Below are positions 62,168 through 64,000 of a DNA stretch of 64,000 nt, one piece after another. How positions within the stretch are numbered: the first letter of the stretch is position 1; every line of letters starts with the position of its first letter. The position numbers and the translations under genes were made by a program. Under the pieces are notes generated by a model. It saw nothing but the letters and a program-made list of their open reading frames with translations. It made no database searches and had not been told where the DNA came from. Source of the stretch: Lates calcarifer (taxonomy: Eukaryota; Chordata; Actinopteri; Centropomidae); contig NC_066843.1 in assembly GCF_001640805.2 (NCBI RefSeq), positions 11,822,036 through 11,886,035 of the forward strand, written 5' to 3'.

Positions 62168-63333
62168 CTTTGCAAAGAAATAACAAAGTGCTTCAAGTGC
62201 TAAGACTTTCGTGTTTGATGAAAAACCATCTGCAAATATTCTTTTACAAGTCAGCCGAAATTAAATATGTTCCGATTTTTAGAGCAACAGTTGTAGAGAA
62301 TAAGAGGGTACTATTGATTCCTGTCAAGACATATTGGGATTGGTTTAAGTCCATTTTAGAAGGATTAAAGATCAGAAATCATCTTGAGCAACCAATTTCG
62401 ATCAGATTTTGGTCCCTTGCCTGTGTGGCCATGAAAACACCTGCATTGACCTGTGTCAAAACACTGTCAAAAAATTCAGCCTTCCTATCCTCCCACATAA
62501 CTCTTCCTCTCTCTCTCCCTTTGTAGGGCTAGAGTTTTAAAATAGCAGCAGAAAAACAAAGAAAGAGAGGGAGAGGAAGCATAAGAGAGAGAGACGTATT
62601 AAATGAGTGGACATGGCTTACCATGTTTTTCATATTGCATATGATGTGGTTGGTGCTACTGCTTGTTTTCTCTTTTATTCATTTTTTATATTCACTTCAT
62701 TCTCTCTACACATTTTTATCTTGTTCTGTAGCAGCGCCCTAATGTTTTTAAATGGAGAATAACAAAAATGCTGCCTTTTTATTCCGCCTTCAAGAAGGAG
62801 GACTGTAGAGCTTTCATTTAGTTTGAAAAACCTGCCAGCTTCTTATTCTTCGATAAGAATATACAAAGCTGAAACGACATCACATGGCCTCAAAGACAGG
62901 GCCACTCTGAGTAGAAAATAAAATAATTATCAAGAACTCATATTTTGTTTTATTCAAAACTGTGACGCGTTCATGTTTGGGCATATTTGTGAATGTTGAC
63001 GTGTTTGGTATTGTTCTCCTTGGCTACAGTTGGGTTCAGCAGTGTGTTTACAATCACAAGATAAAAATCTGGTTGTGAGCACTGGGTTAGAACAAGGTGT
63101 TGGAACAAGTAATCATCCTCCACCTTTCTTAAAGCATCATGGGAGTGATGCTTGGCATTTGGAAAGGAATCATCTGGCTTGATTCCTGTCTGTGTCTAAC
63201 AGCATTACAGTGCAGGAGAAGGAAAGTTGGCAGCAGTAACTTCATCAGCACTTGATTTTTCCAAAAATGCTAATAGATGCAGCAGCAGCTCAGTGAGCAT
63301 GCATTAAGGACTCTGCTGTGGTTTCATCAGCAT
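62168..63333. other. Non-coding sequence, no gene seen
   Basis: No supported exon. A G/A-rich stretch (GAAAGAGAGGGAGAGGAAGC) lies at 62560-62590. Confidence 0.5.
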
Positions 63334-63334
63334 G

Positions 63335-63366
<32 letters not shown>
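63334..63366. repeat. GC/CA alternating microsatellite
   Basis: GCACGCGCGC followed by (AC)12: alternating purine-pyrimidine sequence, a classic Z-DNA-prone run. Confidence 0.95.
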
Positions 63367-64000
63367 TATGCACAGTTAACACTGATGTTACATTAGGAGG
63401 GAAAGTAATATTTGAATGGTTAACTTGCAGTAGGCATACTATATGCAAGCTCTAATCCCCAGAGGTTACTTTTTATCTTGCAGTTCTTCCTCTCTCTCTA
63501 TTCCCTTCCCTTAATCTCCTCTCCTCTCTATCTTTCTATTACCTTAATGAAGTAGAGACGACTGGATTTCCTCTATACAACTCTTGGATGGTGAATGCAC
63601 TTTGACTTTGAATACAAATGCCACCTTTCATGAATATCTCTGCCAGGGATTATAATGAGGCATTTTTTACATTCAACCTGCTAAAGGTCTTATGAATTCA
63701 TTGCACAGAGTGAGATAGCAGATTATATGAGACGAGAAGAAGAATATATCCATGTCTTCATGAACGAACGCAGAGGATCTTATACAAAAAGCTTGACAGC
63801 TCTGCCTGTATTTGCTATCACCTATTGCTCTCTTTACATGGGAAATGCGCATTGCTTCTTTCACCAGAGCAACAATGGATTTTCACTCTGCTGGTTTTGT
63901 CGTCATTGAGGTTTAGAGGTTCGTTGTCATCATGGACACACACACACGCTGTGTTGTAAAGTAGGGCCCTCAATAATGTTCTCCTGCAGTCCTGACATGG
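63367..64000. other. Non-coding sequence, no gene seen
   Basis: No supported exon. A pyrimidine-rich stretch (CTTCCTCTCTCTCTATTCCC and onward) lies at 63484-63538 and a short (CA)6 at 63938-63948. Confidence 0.5.

Noticed and set aside
62059..62526. 155-codon + strand ORF, the longest in the window
   Set aside because: It crosses the (TG)n microsatellite, which gives the Cys-Val run and holds the frame open; no domain, splice context or codon signal on either side.
1..64000. CRISPR array, operon, phage or plasmid-type system
   Set aside because: The only tandem array (16051-16561) is a degenerate minisatellite without unique spacers; sequence character is vertebrate nuclear DNA and no prokaryotic-type gene is present.

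Overview
The window looks like non-coding nuclear DNA from a teleost fish, probably a percomorph. The signs are AT-rich sequence full of stop codons, many (CA)n/(TG)n microsatellites, 3'-tail fragments of an L2/Maui-type LINE (the stretch ending in the GGATAAGCRGTATAGA-type tail), and several interspersed repeats that I recognise from memory as common in percomorph genomes. No bacterial-style gene organisation, rRNA, tRNA, known microRNA or CRISPR array is visible. Nearly all open reading frames in the window are the short chance ORFs expected of such DNA.

The only coding sequence I can defend is on the + strand: two splice-compatible exons at 25485-25575 and 27923-28019. Together they encode the last ~61 residues of a protein ending in a TGA, followed by a putative 3' UTR with an AATAAA at 28547. 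I do not recognise the protein. The first exon has its own acceptor site, so the gene must extend upstream. The left 25 kb is therefore most simply read as a long intron, and the right 36 kb as downstream intergenic DNA or introns of something I cannot see.

Layout. 1-15.9 kb: unique AT-rich sequence, a (TG)26 microsatellite, and one nearly complete MITE-like element (7991-8566) with recognisable terminal inverted repeats. 15.9-16.6 kb: a hairpin-forming palindrome with paired TAATCC/AGATAA motifs, then a ~28-bp minisatellite of about 18-20 degenerate units, eight of them carrying TTCnnGAA (the HSF core pair). 16.6-25.5 kb: AT-rich sequence and two copies of a 'CCTAAACCTAACCA' repeat family. 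25.5-28.6 kb: the terminal exons. 28.6-64 kb: no supported gene, three L2 tails, two further copies of the CCTAAACC family in the opposite orientation, two other probable interspersed repeats, and many simple repeats. Scattered blocks rich in TAAT/ATTA motifs look like candidate conserved non-coding elements, but that cannot be shown from one sequence.

I found no convincing evidence of a new biological system. The most distinctive structures are the HSF-motif minisatellite with the adjacent palindrome, the unidentified C-terminal exons, and the MITE-like element.
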